Assembly: GCA_020058145.1 (NCBI GenBank)
Contig: JAGVEP010000234.1
Location: forward strand, 1-7,512
Direction of reading: 5' to 3'
DNA: 7,512 nt
Source: Phycisphaerae bacterium
GTDB taxonomy: Bacteria > Planctomycetota > Phycisphaerae > UBA1845 > Fen-1342
Both the position numbers and the translations under genes were made by a program. Below, in pieces: positions 6,619-7,512 of the stretch. A model generated the notes under the pieces. It was not told where the DNA came from, searched no databases, and saw only the letters and a program-made list of their open reading frames with translations. The first letter of the stretch is position 1. Each line of letters opens with the position of its first letter.

Positions 6619-6822
6619 TTACTCGCCGAACAGCACCGGCTCCCAGAACGCGCGCGTCAGCGACGGGGGGAAGCGGGCGCTTCCGGCCGGAGCCATCGGA
6701 ATACGGACGGCCAGTTCCGGGTGTCGCAACGCCTCGGTCAGAAAGGCCGAGGTCTCCGCGACGAGCCGGATCCGCGTCTCCTCCCAGGTCTCGAAGCGGG
6801 GCTGGTGGAGCCGAAAGTCCAT
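6619..6822 (-). CDS. Small hypothetical protein, 67 residues
   Basis: I do not recognise a family. The start is the ATG at 6822, supported by GGAG 7 bases upstream; this SD lies 2 bases past the stop codon of the membrane protein gene, so the two are probably coupled. The protein begins MDFRLHQPRFETWEETRIRL, then has one amphipathic helix (LVAETSAFLTEALRHP, about 20-35). A short proline- and arginine-containing end follows (RIPMAPAGSARFPPSLTRAFWEPVLFGE). There is no signal peptide, membrane segment or cysteine. It is acidic to neutral and could be a small accessory subunit for the radical SAM protein or the membrane protein, but that is guesswork from position. A longer reading from 6888 would overlap the upstream gene and is unlikely. 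Confidence 0.6.
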   Translation of the reverse strand: MDFRLHQPRFETWEETRIRLVAETSAFLTEALRHPELAVRIPMAPAGSARFPPSLTRAFWEPVLFGE

Positions 6823-6835
6823 CGCCGCGCTCCGC

Positions 6836-7512
6836 TCACGGCTCGTCCACGGCCGCGGATTCCGCGGGCAGCAGCCACAGGGCTCCAACGAGGCCCGCGC
6901 CGATCATTTCGATGGGCAGCGCGCGACTCAGACCCCACGCGGGGAGGATATCCAGGTTGCGGTACTCCAGCGGCAACATCAGGGCTGGGTTGCTTCCCGC
7001 GACCACCAGGCCAACGATTCCCAGTATGAACGGTGCCGGCGCGTACCACAGGGACGTCCGCACCTGTGTCAAATGCACGGCCACCCAAACCCCGAACAGC
7101 AGACCGACGCCGACGGCAAAATAGACCTGCCCACGCAGCGTCTGCCCCAGCGGCCGTCCCGCCAGCACGACGGTCGCGATGCCGGCGACGATGATGCTGG
7201 TCAGCAGCGCGAGGACCTTGGGGCGACCCGCGCGCGCCTGCGGAGGTGGGAATTCGGCGGCGGGCCGTGCTCGATCAAGCTGCTGGGCCAGCGCGCACGC
7301 TCCGCCGATTCCAAGTAGCAAATACACGTAGTCCACCAGGAGCAGCCAATACGGTCCACCCGTCGGCGGCCCGGGAAGCGGGTGCCGGAGAATCAGCCAC
7401 GTGTCCATCGTCCCGCCCGCCCGGCCGCCTGCGGCCGCCCAGAGCAGCAGGGCGACGCCCAATATCATCAGCAAGCGGCGCGGGTTCGGTGCGGCACCGA
7501 GCACCCGGGCCA
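6836..7512 (-). CDS. Six-helix integral membrane protein, unknown function (start at or beyond window edge)
   Basis: The frame is open to the right edge. Candidate starts are a GTG at 7504, an ATG at 7468, or a codon ending in TG cut by the edge (giving ?-A-R-V-L-G). Numbered from the GTG it has 222 residues and about six hydrophobic segments: 11-26, 52-74, 97-116, 127-145, 152-170 and 196-212. A cytoplasmic-type loop with several Arg and Pro (78-96) separates helices 2 and 3. Notable stretches are VDYVYLLLGIGGACALAQ (57-74), GRPLGQTLRGQVYFAVG (116-132) and LWYAPAPFILGIVG (152-165). I see no transporter ATPase, catalytic or metal motif and do not recognise a family. It is the first visible gene of the minus-strand operon and is followed 13 bases later by the 67-residue gene. 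It could be a subunit of a larger membrane complex whose other genes lie beyond the window. Confidence 0.75.
   Translation of the reverse strand, partial: ARVLGAAPNPRRLLMILGVALLLWAAAGGRAGGTMDTWLILRHPLPGPPTGGPYWLLLVDYVYLLLGIGGACALAQQLDRARPAAEFPPPQARAGRPKVLALLTSIIVAGIATVVLAGRPLGQTLRGQVYFAVGVGLLFGVWVAVHLTQVRTSLWYAPAPFILGIVGLVVAGSNPALMLPLEYRNLDILPAWGLSRALPIEMIGAGLVGALWLLPAESAAVDEP

Overview
The window is GC-rich and almost fully coding, with GTG as well as ATG starts, short gene gaps and clear Shine-Dalgarno sites, so it is bacterial. The gene set suggests a planctomycete, possibly of the Phycisphaerae type: a GT-C-like membrane protein with C-terminal TPRs, a membrane-anchored rhodanese next to a DoxX/MauE-like protein, a B12/radical SAM protein, and a large REP-like intergenic palindrome. 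This taxonomic guess comes from general resemblance. There is no rRNA or marker gene to confirm it.

Plus strand, 1-2936: a polytopic membrane protein with six C-terminal TPRs (cut by the left edge) is followed 35 bases later by a SAM-dependent methyltransferase of the hydroxyneurosporene/acetylserotonin O-methyltransferase type. The two probably form the end of one transcription unit, which meets the minus-strand genes head-on at about 2937-2980.

Minus strand, 7512 down to 3672: six closely spaced genes in the same direction look like one operon. In transcription order they are: a six-helix membrane protein (may start just outside the right edge), a 67-residue protein, a B12-binding-type radical SAM protein, a membrane-anchored rhodanese, a DoxX/MauE-like membrane protein, and an MTH1187-family (DUF77) thiamine-binding-like protein. 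Most junctions are 2 to 63 bases, and several have the Shine-Dalgarno at or beside the preceding stop codon. A 54-base near-perfect palindrome starts 4 bases past the last stop codon.

Minus strand, 3493-2981: a separate gene for an unrecognised 170-residue soluble protein lies beyond the palindrome. Its Shine-Dalgarno lies inside a short tandem tetranucleotide repeat.

The most coherent functional hint is the rhodanese/DoxX pair, a plausible extracytoplasmic sulfur or thiol-redox unit, followed by a thiamine-binding-like protein. Whether the radical SAM protein and the two upstream unknowns work with them is open. I saw no tRNA, rRNA, CRISPR array, transposase or phage gene, and no stretch over 300 bases lacks a gene.
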